A stretch of 52,207 bases of DNA, from assembly GCA_025370845.1 (NCBI GenBank), contig JAMXFF010000016.1, forward strand, positions 67,919 through 120,125, given 5' to 3'. This document shows, in pieces, positions 8,976-16,415 of the stretch. The position numbers and the translations under genes were made by a program. The stretch's first letter is position 1. Every line of letters begins with the position of its first letter. The stretch is from Laspinema palackyanum D2a (GTDB lineage: Bacteria > Cyanobacteriota > Cyanobacteriia > Cyanobacteriales > Laspinemataceae). The notes under the pieces are model-generated. The model worked only from the letters and a program-made list of their open reading frames with translations. It ran no database searches and was not told the DNA's origin.

Positions 8976-9893
8976 ATGCGTGTGGAATCCCCAACCCAAA
9001 CCCAGTTTTATACCTGGAAAACCTACCGATGCGCTTATCAAGTTCATCATCCCGATGACTCCCAAATTCCCTTAGTGTTAATCCATCCAATTGGAGTGGG
9101 TTTATCCGGTAATTTTTGGTATCGATTTTGCCAAGAGTGGTATCAAGCGGGCAACACCAATCCCATTTACAATCCGGACTTACTGGGATGTGGGGATAGC
9201 GATATGCCTCGGGTGACTTATACCCCCGAAGATTGGGCAGAACAAGTCCTCTATTTTATTAAAACAATTGTTAAAAAGCCGGTAATTATCGTCACTCAAG
9301 GGGCTTTGTTTCCGGTAGCGATTAAATTGGTGCAACTGGACAAAAATTCACCGGAGGGGGAAACTTCGTGGATTCAAAAGCTGGCTTTGTCTGGACCTCC
9401 CGGGTGGAAAATTATGACCCGAGAAGCATCACCCACACAAAACAAACTTCTGTGGAATTTGTTATTTGATACGCCCTTGGGAACGGCTTTTTATCGGTAT
9501 GCCCGCAGTCGCAAGTTTTTAAAATCCTTTTCGATTAAAAACTTGTTTGAAAATTCCAATTCTGTGGATGAGAATTGGCTGGATATGTTGGAAAAAGGGG
9601 CAGCCAATTTGGACACCCGTCACGCGGTGTTTGCCTTTCTGGCTGGATTTTGGCGGGAAGATTATGAACAGGCGATCGCCAGTATTCAGCAACCGACTTT
9701 AGTGGTGATTGGGCAAAATACCTCTAATATTAGTCGGGAAGGATTAAAGGAAACGCCGGATGAGCGATTGGCGGCTTATTTGAATGCCTTACCGAATGGA
9801 AAAGGGGTGAAAATTAATGGGCGAAATGTTTTACCCTATGAAACAACCGCTGAATTTGTCCAGGCGATCGGGCCTTTTATTCGGGAATCATAA
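8976..9893 (+). CDS. Alpha/beta-hydrolase-fold protein lacking the usual catalytic residues
   Basis: The 305-residue protein follows the alpha/beta hydrolase pattern: an oxyanion-loop-like LVLIHPIGVGLSG (about 27-40), NPDLLGCGDSD (about 67-77), and strand-loop-helix where the nucleophile elbow should be. At the elbow the sequence is IIVTQGALFPVA (about 109-120), so the usual GxSxG serine is absent. Near the C-terminus, where GHxPxxE is expected, the sequence reads GRNVLPYETT without histidine. It keeps the fold but may be a non-catalytic or altered member. Such proteins are conserved in cyanobacteria, but I cannot name a function. Confidence 0.8.
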   Translation: MRVESPTQTQFYTWKTYRCAYQVHHPDDSQIPLVLIHPIGVGLSGNFWYRFCQEWYQAGNTNPIYNPDLLGCGDSDMPRVTYTPEDWAEQVLYFIKTIVKKPVIIVTQGALFPVAIKLVQLDKNSPEGETSWIQKLALSGPPGWKIMTREASPTQNKLLWNLLFDTPLGTAFYRYARSRKFLKSFSIKNLFENSNSVDENWLDMLEKGAANLDTRHAVFAFLAGFWREDYEQAIASIQQPTLVVIGQNTSNISREGLKETPDERLAAYLNALPNGKGVKINGRNVLPYETTAEFVQAIGPFIRES

Positions 9894-9997
9894 CCTTAAG
9901 AAATAGGGCGATTGCACTATTTCAGTTCAGGGGAGTATATCAGTCCCGTGGGAATTCCCCACCACTTTCCTGACTGGCATTACAACAATTCATCAAA

Positions 9998-10438
9998 ATG
10001 ACAACAAATAGAACCATGCCATCAGGACAACCCGGAGATGTTCCTCTGGGCAATCCGACCCTAATTAATCCTAATAATGATGAGGAAACAAAGCGATCAC
10101 TACTCCGGGAAAATGAATCGGCAGAAATTATTGCTCGTGCCGGTTATAATATAGAGCAGAACCCAATACCACCCCTGGGAAGCCGACAAAAACCTGACTA
10201 TTTAATAGAAGGACGGATATTTGACTGTTATGCGCCTGAAACGGCTAAGGCATATAATATTGTTCGTTCCATAGCTCATAAAGTGGGAACAGGACAAACC
10301 AACCGAATCATTCTTAATCTTGATGATAGCGCCGTTTCTATCGAGGAAATTCGCAACCAACTGACCAGTACAGTCATTCCAGGCTTAGAAGAAATTTTTA
10401 TCATTAAAGATGATAAAGTTTTTCCGTTCTTTCCTTAA
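9998..10438 (+). CDS. Free-standing CdiA-CT-like tRNA nuclease toxin
   Basis: Residues 38-146 (from RENESAEIIARAGYNIEQNP to the end) match the pattern I know for the C-terminal tRNase domain of contact-dependent inhibition toxins. These have NExAxxLAxxGYxVEQNP, PDYxIxGxxFDCYxP, KxxxGQxxRIxLNLDDS and GLxEIxxIKDxKVxPFxP. PDYLIEG, FDCY and AHK are candidate PD-(D/E)xK-type catalytic positions. There is no two-partner secretion domain, filamentous repeat or signal peptide; the first 37 residues are polar and look disordered. The next gene, 25 bases on, is a probable immunity gene. It may be an orphan toxin module, a transplanted tip, or cargo of another secretion route. Family call moderately firm; activity inferred. 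Confidence 0.75.
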   Translation: MTTNRTMPSGQPGDVPLGNPTLINPNNDEETKRSLLRENESAEIIARAGYNIEQNPIPPLGSRQKPDYLIEGRIFDCYAPETAKAYNIVRSIAHKVGTGQTNRIILNLDDSAVSIEEIRNQLTSTVIPGLEEIFIIKDDKVFPFFP

Positions 10439-10463
10439 TTTATCTTAACATAAGGAGGAGTTT

Positions 10464-11078
10464 ATGTCATTAGAATATGAATTATTAATTGTTACCGATT
10501 GGCAACCCTTGGATATTTTAAACCTGTTGTCACGAGAACTGGAACTAGAGTGGGAAGAGACTCGGTTGTTTGGTCCAGGAATTGTATTGGGGGCTACTCC
10601 CGAAACCTATGATCCTCAATCGATGATGATGGAAAACTTTGGATTTCAGCCAACTTTAGATCTATGGTTTTGGCTGGATTCGCAGGAAAATTACCAACGG
10701 GGAAAGGAGATTTTGCTAGAGGCAACAATGTTGGTCCTGAAGCATCTATCCGGAGATGTAGTTTTGTTGTTTAATTCAGAATATACGGTATTGCAGCGAA
10801 CATCAGGAGTTTTAATTTTTAATCAAAAAATTCTGCTGAGTTCTAAGGATGAACTGGAGAAATTCAAGCAACCCTTTTATATTCAACCTTTGCGTTCGCT
10901 GTTGCTTTATGATCGCCCTACCACGGTTGCAGTTGATCACCCGATTTATTCCCAACTGCAAGTGGTAGCGACGGTACGAGATAAGTCTCCGACTAGATTA
11001 GCCAATGAAGCGATCGCTTTTTACTTGAAGCATATCAAAAATCAAGAGGACCTAAATAATCCCATCGCCTCAGAGTAA
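10464..11078 (+). CDS. Probable immunity protein, SitI3-like, with helical C-terminal tail
   Basis: The 204-residue protein begins SLEYELLIVTDWQPLDILNLL, which resembles the start of SitI3-family immunity proteins. The following beta-rich region (LDLWFWLDSQENYQRGKEILLEAT, VVLLFNSEYTVLQR) is also compatible. A helical tail (SPTRLANEAIAFYLKHIKNQ, about 178-197) looks like an added antitoxin-type helix. It has an excellent Shine-Dalgarno (AAGGAGGAG, about 10451-10459) 25 bases after the toxin stop, giving the toxin-then-immunity order typical of CDI and polymorphic toxin systems. The assignment rests mostly on context and a weak N-terminal resemblance. Confidence 0.55.
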   Translation: MSLEYELLIVTDWQPLDILNLLSRELELEWEETRLFGPGIVLGATPETYDPQSMMMENFGFQPTLDLWFWLDSQENYQRGKEILLEATMLVLKHLSGDVVLLFNSEYTVLQRTSGVLIFNQKILLSSKDELEKFKQPFYIQPLRSLLLYDRPTTVAVDHPIYSQLQVVATVRDKSPTRLANEAIAFYLKHIKNQEDLNNPIASE

Positions 11079-11089
11079 CCCGTAAAAAA

Positions 11090-11124
11090 TAAAACCCTCC
11101 TTGTTCAAAAGGAGGGTATTTTTA
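11090..11124. terminator. Bidirectional rho-independent terminator
   Basis: A 9-bp perfect stem (ACCCTCCTT at 11094-11102, AAGGAGGGT at 11109-11117) has a 6-base loop, an A-rich stretch on the left and TATTTTTAT on the right. It sits between the convergent immunity gene (ends 11078) and ndhJ (ends 11148), so it can serve both strands. Confidence 0.9.
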
Positions 11125-11147
11125 TCCTAGAAATATTTTCCCAAAAC

Positions 11148-11672
11148 TTAATAAGCGTCTTGTAACTCGTAAAATTCTGGGGAAATATAATCCTTCCGCA
11201 ACGGCCAACCGATCCAATCTTCCGGCATCAAAATCCGTTTCAAATTCGGATGTCCTTCATAAACGATGCCATACATATCATAAGATTCCCGTTCCTGGAA
11301 ATCGGCGGCTTTCCAGATCCAGTAGACCGATGGCACGGTGGGATTTTCTCGGGGGAGGAACACTTTGATGCGAACTTCATCCGGGCGATCGGCAAAGTCC
11401 GTGACCTTAATCAAGTGATACATACTCACCAATTCTTGTCCCGGACCTGGATCGTAACCGCACTGACATTGGAGATAATTGAATCCGTAGGCATAGAGCG
11501 CTGTAGATAACGGAATCAAAAATTGGGCATCAACCTTGAGGATTTCTACCCCCAGATGATCCGGTTCTAAGGCTTCATGTTGAAAGCCATTTTCAGTCAA
11601 CCATTTAGAAATTTTGCCCGTGGGGACAATTTTCTCTTCAGAACCTTGACTTTCTTTCTTCTCTTCAGGCAC
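11148..11672 (-). CDS. ndhJ: NAD(P)H-quinone oxidoreductase subunit J
   Basis: The 174-residue protein matches NdhJ, the counterpart of the 30-kDa complex I subunit (NuoC). The conserved C-terminal block [20 protein letters not shown] and [13 protein letters not shown] is plain. NdhJ is part of the peripheral arm of cyanobacterial NDH-1, which takes electrons from ferredoxin for cyclic flow, respiration and CO2 uptake. It is the third gene of ndhC-ndhK-ndhJ; its start overlaps the end of ndhK by 8 bases, suggesting translational coupling. The first 20 residues are charged and poorly conserved. Confidence 0.97.
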   Translation of the reverse strand: MPEEKKESQGSEEKIVPTGKISKWLTENGFQHEALEPDHLGVEILKVDAQFLIPLSTALYAYGFNYLQCQCGYDPGPGQELVSMYHLIKVTDFADRPDEVRIKVFLPRENPTVPSVYWIWKAADFQERESYDMYGIVYEGHPNLKRILMPEDWIGWPLRKDYISPEFYELQDAY

Positions 11673-12402
11673 GTTTTTCCTCCTTCTTCTGACTGGCTTT
11701 GAGGGCGGGGGGTACGGGCATTCCGATCGCCTCGGTTAACTCCTTCGGTGGGTTTTGGCGCGTCGCAGACTGCAAATAAGTCCCCGTCAGAATCGGGTCA
11801 ACCGCCTTCATATTATGTTGGCGAGTGTAGTAGCGGTGGGATTGCTTAATCTGACCCCGTTCCTGGATCGCATCATTGGAGATTTTCTTGCGAAGTTTGA
11901 TGATGGCATCAATCACCGCTTCGGGACGGGGAGGACACCCCGGCATATAGACATCTACCGGAATCAGTTTATCCACTCCACGGACTGCGGTGGGTGAATC
12001 TGCCGAAAACATTCCGCCGGTAATGGTGCAAGCGCCCATTGCGATCACATATTTCGGTTCCGGCATTTGCTCATACAACCGCACCAAAATCGGTGCGTAT
12101 TTCATGGTAATCGTGCCGGCGGTAATGATTAAATCCGCTTGACGAGGGCTGGAACGAGGGACCAAACCGAAGCGATCGAAGTCAAACCGGGACCCGATTA
12201 AGGCGGCAAATTCAATGAAACAGCAGGCTGTCCCGTACATCAGGGGCCAAAGGCTAGAGAGTCTCGCCCAGTTGTGGAGGTCATCAACAGTGGTGAGGAT
12301 GACATTTTCTGAGAGTTCCTGAGTGACTTCCGGTCTGGCGATCGGGTTGATGAGCCGTCCTTCACTCAGATTTGGGGGAGTTGAATTAGATTTCATGACC
12401 AT
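11665..12402 (-). CDS. ndhK: NAD(P)H-quinone oxidoreductase subunit K
   Basis: This 245-residue protein is NdhK, which carries the N2-type 4Fe-4S cluster. The cluster cysteines are seen in [21 protein letters not shown] and [10 protein letters not shown]. It lies between ndhC and ndhJ. The start at 12402 overlaps the last codons of ndhC; an in-frame ATG at 12396 is the alternative. The C-terminal 70 residues after [13 protein letters not shown] are the usual cyanobacterial extension. It belongs to the thylakoid NDH-1 complex with its neighbours. Confidence 0.97.
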   Translation of the reverse strand: MVMKSNSTPPNLSEGRLINPIARPEVTQELSENVILTTVDDLHNWARLSSLWPLMYGTACCFIEFAALIGSRFDFDRFGLVPRSSPRQADLIITAGTITMKYAPILVRLYEQMPEPKYVIAMGACTITGGMFSADSPTAVRGVDKLIPVDVYMPGCPPRPEAVIDAIIKLRKKISNDAIQERGQIKQSHRYYTRQHNMKAVDPILTGTYLQSATRQNPPKELTEAIGMPVPPALKASQKKEEKRA

Positions 12403-12755
12403 TCTAAGGCTCCTTTACGCCATGCATACACGAGAGCAATCACAAGGATTGTGATAAAAATGAGGGCTTCAATAAAGGCCAACACTCCGAGTCGGTGGAA
12501 TGCGACAGCCCAGGGATACAGAAACACGGTCTCAACATCAAAGACCACAAAAACCAGGGCAAACATATAGTAGCGGATATTAAACTGGATCCATGCCCCG
12601 CCAATGGGTTCGACGCCGGATTCGTAGGTGGTTCGCCGTTCGGGAGAGGCTGCTTTGGGTCTAACTAATCTCGATGTACTGAGGGCCAGGATCGGGACTA
12701 GGCTGCAAACTAACAGGAAACCCAGGAGATATTCGTAGCCGGAGAGGACAAACAC
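12393..12755 (-). CDS. ndhC: NAD(P)H-quinone oxidoreductase subunit 3
   Basis: NdhC (NuoA homologue) is a 120-residue membrane subunit with three hydrophobic segments (about 5-27, 62-83 and 88-110) and the conserved loop [17 protein letters not shown] (about 40-56). It is the promoter-proximal gene of the ndhCKJ operon on the minus strand. The spacer to the divergent rubA operon contains a MITE-like element starting 183 bases upstream of this start. Confidence 0.97.
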   Translation of the reverse strand: MFVLSGYEYLLGFLLVCSLVPILALSTSRLVRPKAASPERRTTYESGVEPIGGAWIQFNIRYYMFALVFVVFDVETVFLYPWAVAFHRLGVLAFIEALIFITILVIALVYAWRKGALEWS

Positions 12756-12926
12756 AATAAGTAACTCTAGCCAGATAGGACTTGTACGACTGGTTTACAT
12801 TTTTACATAATTGTGGAGGCAGCCGCTAAGAGAACTGCTTGTTTGCGAGGGGTCCACCCAGGGCCAGGTCTTTAAGATAGGACATCCCCAGTTCGTAGTG
12901 ATGACAAACCGGAAAGAAGAGGGTGG

Positions 12927-13287
12927 GGAGTCTGGGTCTTACAAGAGTAGATTTTTTACGCTCATGGTGATTTGCCTTACTATTAACTCCACCTCCGACC
13001 TCCGGTTCCCTCCCCTTGGCAAGGGGAGGGTTAGGGTGGGGTTCTTCTGACGTGGCGATCGCCCCTTTATGGCGGCTGGTCCAACCTCTTTTTTCGTGAT
13101 GCGCGATCGCGCTTGCGCGTGGACCCTCTACCCACCCATTTGTCGTTACGTGGCTTTGCCACGTAACGGAGACCCCACCCTAACCCTCCCCTTGCCAAGG
13201 GGAGGGGACCGGAGGTCGGAGGTGGAGTTAAATGTGAGGCAAATCCCCGGGAATGTAAAAAACCTAGTCTTGTAAGGGAGTCTGGGT
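12927..13287. mobile_element. Complete 339-bp MITE-like element with 11-bp target duplication
   Basis: The element runs from 12938 (CTTACAAG) to 13276 (CTTGTAAG). The outer arms of about 105 bp are inverted repeats of each other: each has the terminal CTTACAAGA.TAG.TTTTTTAC, a shared CTCCACCTCCGACCTCCGG stretch, and a CCCCTTGGCAAGGGG palindrome followed by AGGGTTAGGGTGGGG. It is flanked by the exact direct repeat GGAGTCTGGGT at 12927-12937 and 13277-13287, the expected trace of transposition. It has no credible coding sequence; the centre has hairpins, including CGTTACGTGG/CCACGTAACG. A diverged copy lies at 27241-27742 and a single end at 48398-48496. It lies between ndhC and rubA. Confidence 0.88.
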
Positions 13288-13376
13288 GGGGGCCGATCGC
13301 GAAGGAAGATTTAACCTGGAACCGTTATCAATGGAAAGCGGTTCACTACTATGTCATAATCTTTAACATCGTTTTA

Positions 13377-13742
13377 ATGTTTGGACCTTCCCATCCTTTG
13401 AGTTCGATGAACACTGAAGAAGCCGTTCAACCTCAAGAACTAGATCAGTATGAATGCCGCTCATGCGGCTACGTTTATGAACCCGAGAAGGGAGATGGCC
13501 GTAAAATTGCTCCTGAAACAGCATTTACGGATGTTCCCCTGACTTGGCGCTGCCCGGTTTGTGGGGCCAAACCCACACAATTTAGCAACATTGGACCGAA
13601 AGGGACCGCCTCGGGGTTTAAGGAAAATTACGGTTTTGGGTTTGGGGCCAATACCCTGACTGGGGCGCAGAAAAATATCTTGATTTTTAGTGCCTTGGCA
13701 CTCGGATTCATCTTTTTTCTGAGTTTGTATGGTTTACGCTAA
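13377..13742 (+). CDS. rubA: Membrane-anchored rubredoxin
   Basis: The 121-residue protein has an N-terminal rubredoxin domain with iron-binding CxxCG pairs YECRSCGYVYEP and WRCPVCGAKP, followed by a linker and a C-terminal membrane helix (about 100-118, NILIFSALALGFIFFLSLYG). In cyanobacteria and chloroplasts this rubredoxin is needed for photosystem assembly. Gene order rubA-ycf48-psbE-psbF-psbL-psbJ is conserved and supports a role in building the PSII reaction centre with cytochrome b559. Start ATG 13377 gives 121 residues; an internal ATG at 13407 is an alternative since the first ten residues look non-conserved. Confidence 0.95.
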   Translation: MFGPSHPLSSMNTEEAVQPQELDQYECRSCGYVYEPEKGDGRKIAPETAFTDVPLTWRCPVCGAKPTQFSNIGPKGTASGFKENYGFGFGANTLTGAQKNILIFSALALGFIFFLSLYGLR

Positions 13743-13867
13743 GGAACTGAGTTGCTAGAACCCCTCACCCTAAGCTCAAAGTAACCGCTAACTGCCGGGG
13801 TAACGGCCCTGAGTGCTTTGGGCGTTACGCCCGTTCATGATTGAGAAATAGATAAATTTTGAAGGTG

Positions 13868-14872
13868 ATGGACTCCATCTTAAAAAGTTTGAAACGAATT
13901 GTTGCATTGCTTGCGGTTGTCCTACTCTGTGTCAGTTGCAGCAAGGTCCCCTCTGTAAGTTACAACCCTTGGAATGTCGTCCCTTTACCGACCGAAGCTA
14001 ACCTCAATGACATTAGCTTTACCGATGACCTCCAGCATGGATGGTTAGTGGGCAGTGAAGCGACGCTGCTGGAAACTGCCGATGGAGGCAAAACCTGGGA
14101 ACTCAAGCAGTTAGGCTTGGATGACGAACGTTCTCGCCTGAATTCGGTCAGTTTTGCGGGTTCCGAGGGATGGATCGTCGGTGAACCTTCAATTTTGCTG
14201 CATACTACAGATACAGGAAAATCTTGGGAACAAATTGCACTCAGCGATAAGCTCCCGGGTAGTCCTTTAACGATTATTGCTCTGGGGTCCAATTCGGCGG
14301 AGATGACTACCAATGTCGGGGCGATTTATCGCACCGAAGATGGTGGGAAAACCTGGAAGGCAATGGTAGAAGAGGCGGTTGGGGTGATTAGAAATCTCGA
14401 TCGCTCCCCTGATGGAAAATATATCGCCGTTTCTGCCAAAGGAAACTTCTTCTCGATCTGGGAACCGGGTCAAAGTGCCTGGTCCCCTCATAATCGCAAC
14501 AGTTCCCGACGCATCCAAAATATGGGATTTTCCGCTGATGGTCGTCTGTGGATGTTGGCCCGTGGGGGTCAGTTGCAATTTAGCACTCCAGAGGATCCGG
14601 AAAACTGGGATGAAGCGATCTATCCTGAGTTTTCTACAAGCTGGGGACTGCTGGATTTAGCTTATCGGACCCCAGATGAACTGTGGATTGGGGGCGGAAG
14701 TGGGAATTTACTCCAGAGTACCGATGGCGGCATCACCTGGCAAAAAGACCGTGAAGTAGAGGATGTGCCTTCTAATTTTTATAAGGTTCTGTTCCTGAAT
14801 GAAGAGATGGGTTTTGCGATCGGTCAGCAAGGGATTCTCCTGAAATACGAAGGGACCTCGGAAGCGGCCTAG
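13868..14872 (+). CDS. ycf48: Photosystem II assembly factor Ycf48 (HCF136), lipoprotein
   Basis: This is Ycf48, a seven-bladed BNR-repeat beta-propeller that binds precursor and mature D1 during early PSII assembly and repair. The N-terminus has a lipoprotein signal (LLAVVLLCVSC, with the lipobox cysteine near residue 23), which places it in the thylakoid lumen. Repeated blade motifs are visible: LETADGGKTWE, LHTTDTGKSWE, YRTEDGGKTWKA and LQSTDGGITWQ. Several in-frame starts exist (TTG 13859, GTG 13865, ATG 13868); I chose the ATG. It lies between rubA and psbE. Confidence 0.95.
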   Translation: MDSILKSLKRIVALLAVVLLCVSCSKVPSVSYNPWNVVPLPTEANLNDISFTDDLQHGWLVGSEATLLETADGGKTWELKQLGLDDERSRLNSVSFAGSEGWIVGEPSILLHTTDTGKSWEQIALSDKLPGSPLTIIALGSNSAEMTTNVGAIYRTEDGGKTWKAMVEEAVGVIRNLDRSPDGKYIAVSAKGNFFSIWEPGQSAWSPHNRNSSRRIQNMGFSADGRLWMLARGGQLQFSTPEDPENWDEAIYPEFSTSWGLLDLAYRTPDELWIGGGSGNLLQSTDGGITWQKDREVEDVPSNFYKVLFLNEEMGFAIGQQGILLKYEGTSEAA

Positions 14873-15004
14873 GATTAGGCCCTTAAGAACCAGAAGGGCG
14901 ATCGCAGCAGTTTTAGGATTTTATTCCCTGAACTTGCTTGTGATGGTTTCTGAAGTTTTGTATCATAGATTAAGATTTTGCGCGTTGTTAGAGGAGGAAT
15001 CTGA

Positions 15005-15256
15005 ATGTCTACAGGCTCGACTGGAGAACGTCCGTTTGCTGATATTGTTACCAGCATTCGCTATTGGGTGATTCACAGCCTCACCATTCCGGCCTTATTT
15101 ATCGCCGGTTGGCTGTTTGTGAGCACTGGGTTAGCCTACGATGCGTTTGGCACCCCTCGTCCGAACGAATATTTCAGCCAAGAACGCTTGGAACTGCCGA
15201 TCGTTCAGGATCGCTTTAGTGCGAAAGACCAGATTAACGACTTGATGATTAAGTAA
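15005..15256 (+). CDS. psbE: Cytochrome b559 alpha subunit
   Basis: The 83-residue protein matches PsbE throughout: [20 protein letters not shown] with the haem-ligating histidine, one membrane helix, and the C-terminal lumenal part with GTPRPNEYF and LPIVQDRF. With PsbF it binds one haem in the PSII core. A strong Shine-Dalgarno (GAGGAGG, about 14991-14997) precedes the ATG. It is the first of four closely spaced PSII genes. Confidence 0.98.
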   Translation: MSTGSTGERPFADIVTSIRYWVIHSLTIPALFIAGWLFVSTGLAYDAFGTPRPNEYFSQERLELPIVQDRFSAKDQINDLMIK

Positions 15257-15280
15257 ATCAATTTCAGGAGGTAGTCCATC

Positions 15281-15415
15281 GTGACCACAAATCGTTCAAA
15301 CGAGCCAATTTCTTATCCCATTTTTACCGTTCGCTGGATAGCTGTTCATACCCTAGCTGTTCCTACGGTATTCTTCCTGGGTGCGATCGCGGCGATGCAG
15401 TTCATTCAACGATAA
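15281..15415 (+). CDS. psbF: Cytochrome b559 beta subunit
   Basis: This 44-residue gene was found by direct translation. It starts at GTG 15281 behind AGGAGGT (15267-15273) and contains [20 protein letters not shown] with the haem-ligand histidine, then [11 protein letters not shown] to the stop. The second subunit of cytochrome b559 pairs with PsbE. The gap to psbE is 24 bases. Confidence 0.97.
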   Translation: MTTNRSNEPISYPIFTVRWIAVHTLAVPTVFFLGAIAAMQFIQR

Positions 15416-15430
15416 GTTTAGGAGAAGTCA

Positions 15431-15553
15431 ATGCCATCTCGCAGTTCTAATCCCAACAAGCAACCTGTTGAACTTAACCGGACTTCCCTCTACTTGGGCT
15501 TACTTCTGGTCTTCGTTCTCGGGATTCTGTTTTCCAGTTATTTCTTCAACTAA
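15431..15553 (+). CDS. psbL: Photosystem II protein L
   Basis: This 40-residue protein was read from ATG 15431 behind AGGAGA. It includes [19 protein letters not shown] and ends SSYFFN, the PsbL signature. It is a single-span subunit at the PSII dimer interface that affects QA and dimer stability. It lies 15 bases after psbF. Confidence 0.97.
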   Translation: MPSRSSNPNKQPVELNRTSLYLGLLLVFVLGILFSSYFFN

Positions 15554-15621
15554 CTGGTGAAGTTTGTCTAGTTTGAGTTGATTTAACCAAATCCGTAATT
15601 TTTAATGGGGAGGCAAGTGTC

Positions 15622-15741
15622 ATGTCTGGAGAAACAAGAATTCCTTTGTGGATTATCGGTACGATCGCCGGGATGGGTGTCCTCACGGTTGTGGGTCTGT
15701 TCTTCTATGGAGCCTACGTTGGTGTAGGTTCTTCGATGTAG
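15622..15741 (+). CDS. psbJ: Photosystem II protein J
   Basis: This 39-residue protein starts at ATG 15622 with GGGGAGG upstream. It reads [19 protein letters not shown] then [14 protein letters not shown], matching PsbJ. It is a single-span subunit near cytochrome b559 that influences QB-site electron flow and oxygen-evolving complex assembly. It is the last gene of the operon and is followed by a terminator. Confidence 0.97.
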   Translation: MSGETRIPLWIIGTIAGMGVLTVVGLFFYGAYVGVGSSM

Positions 15742-15796
15742 ATTTCGGTTCTATCTGTATCAAGAGATTAACCTCTAAAATCTAACCATCCCGAAT

Positions 15797-15833
15797 AAAA
15801 ATGCCGCCCACTTTACAGCAGGCGGTATTTTTA
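15797..15833 (+). terminator. Rho-independent terminator after psbJ
   Basis: AATGCCGCC (15800-15808) pairs with GGCGGTATT (15821-15829) with one G-T wobble, and a T run follows. It lies 56 bases after the psbJ stop and would end the rubA-ycf48-psbEFLJ transcript. Confidence 0.88.
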
Positions 15834-15880
15834 TGACCGTTATTCCTAAAAAAACCCACAGCCTCCAATATCCTCTAATG

Positions 15881-16064
15881 TTCGTAGTAACGCCTTCAGG
15901 CGTTATCTTTCTTAGTTCGTAGTAACGCCTTCAGGCGTTATCTTTCTTAGTTCGTAGTAACGACTTCAGTCGTTATCTTTCTTAGTTCGTAGTAACGACT
16001 TCAGTCGTTATCTTTCTTAGTTCGTAGTAACGACTTTAGTCGTTATCTTTCTTAGTTCGTAGTA
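15881..16064 (+). repeat. Five 35-bp palindromic tandem repeats
   Basis: Units start at 15881, 15916, 15951, 15986 and 16021, with a partial unit at 16056. Each is TTCGTAGTAACGNCTTCAG, then NCGTT and ATCTTTCTTAG. The first two have CGCCTTCAGGCG cores, the next two CGACTTCAGTCG and the fifth CGACTTTAGTCG, so both arms of the palindrome change together. Confidence 0.93.
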
Positions 16065-16131
16065 TTTGCAGATATTTGGTGGCGATCGCAACAACCCACC
16101 CCCATCAGGATCCTTCACACGATTGCTTGGG

Positions 16132-16366
16132 AAACGACTAAAGTCGTTACTACGAACCCGGAAACGACTGAAGTCGTTACTACGAACAATTCAGAACGAC
16201 TGAAGTCGTTACTACGAACCCGGAAACGACTGAAGTCGTTACTACGAACGAAGAAAGAGAACGACTGAAGTCGTTACTACGAACCCGGAAACGACTGAAG
16301 TCGTTACTACGAACCCGGAAACGACTGAAGTCGTTACTACGAACAATTCAGAACGACTGAAGTCTT
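16132..16366 (-). repeat. Inverted array of the same palindromic repeat
   Basis: About eight copies in the opposite orientation (AACGACTGAAGTCGTTACTACGAAC) are joined by three alternating linkers: CCCGGA, AATTCAG and GAAGAAAGAG. The last copy near 16350-16366 is truncated. This array faces the direct array at 15881-16064 across about 65 bases, so the whole block could form a large cruciform or stem-loop between the psb operon and the convergent 705-codon gene. Confidence 0.92.
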
Positions 16367-16415
16367 GGGTTAATCAACCCATAATCCTTAATCTCATCAT
16401 TTCCCGTTCCACCCT

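Noticed and set aside
15881-16366. Possible CRISPR array
   Set aside because: The units are tandem palindromes with fixed short linkers, not repeats with unique spacers, and no cas gene is in the window.
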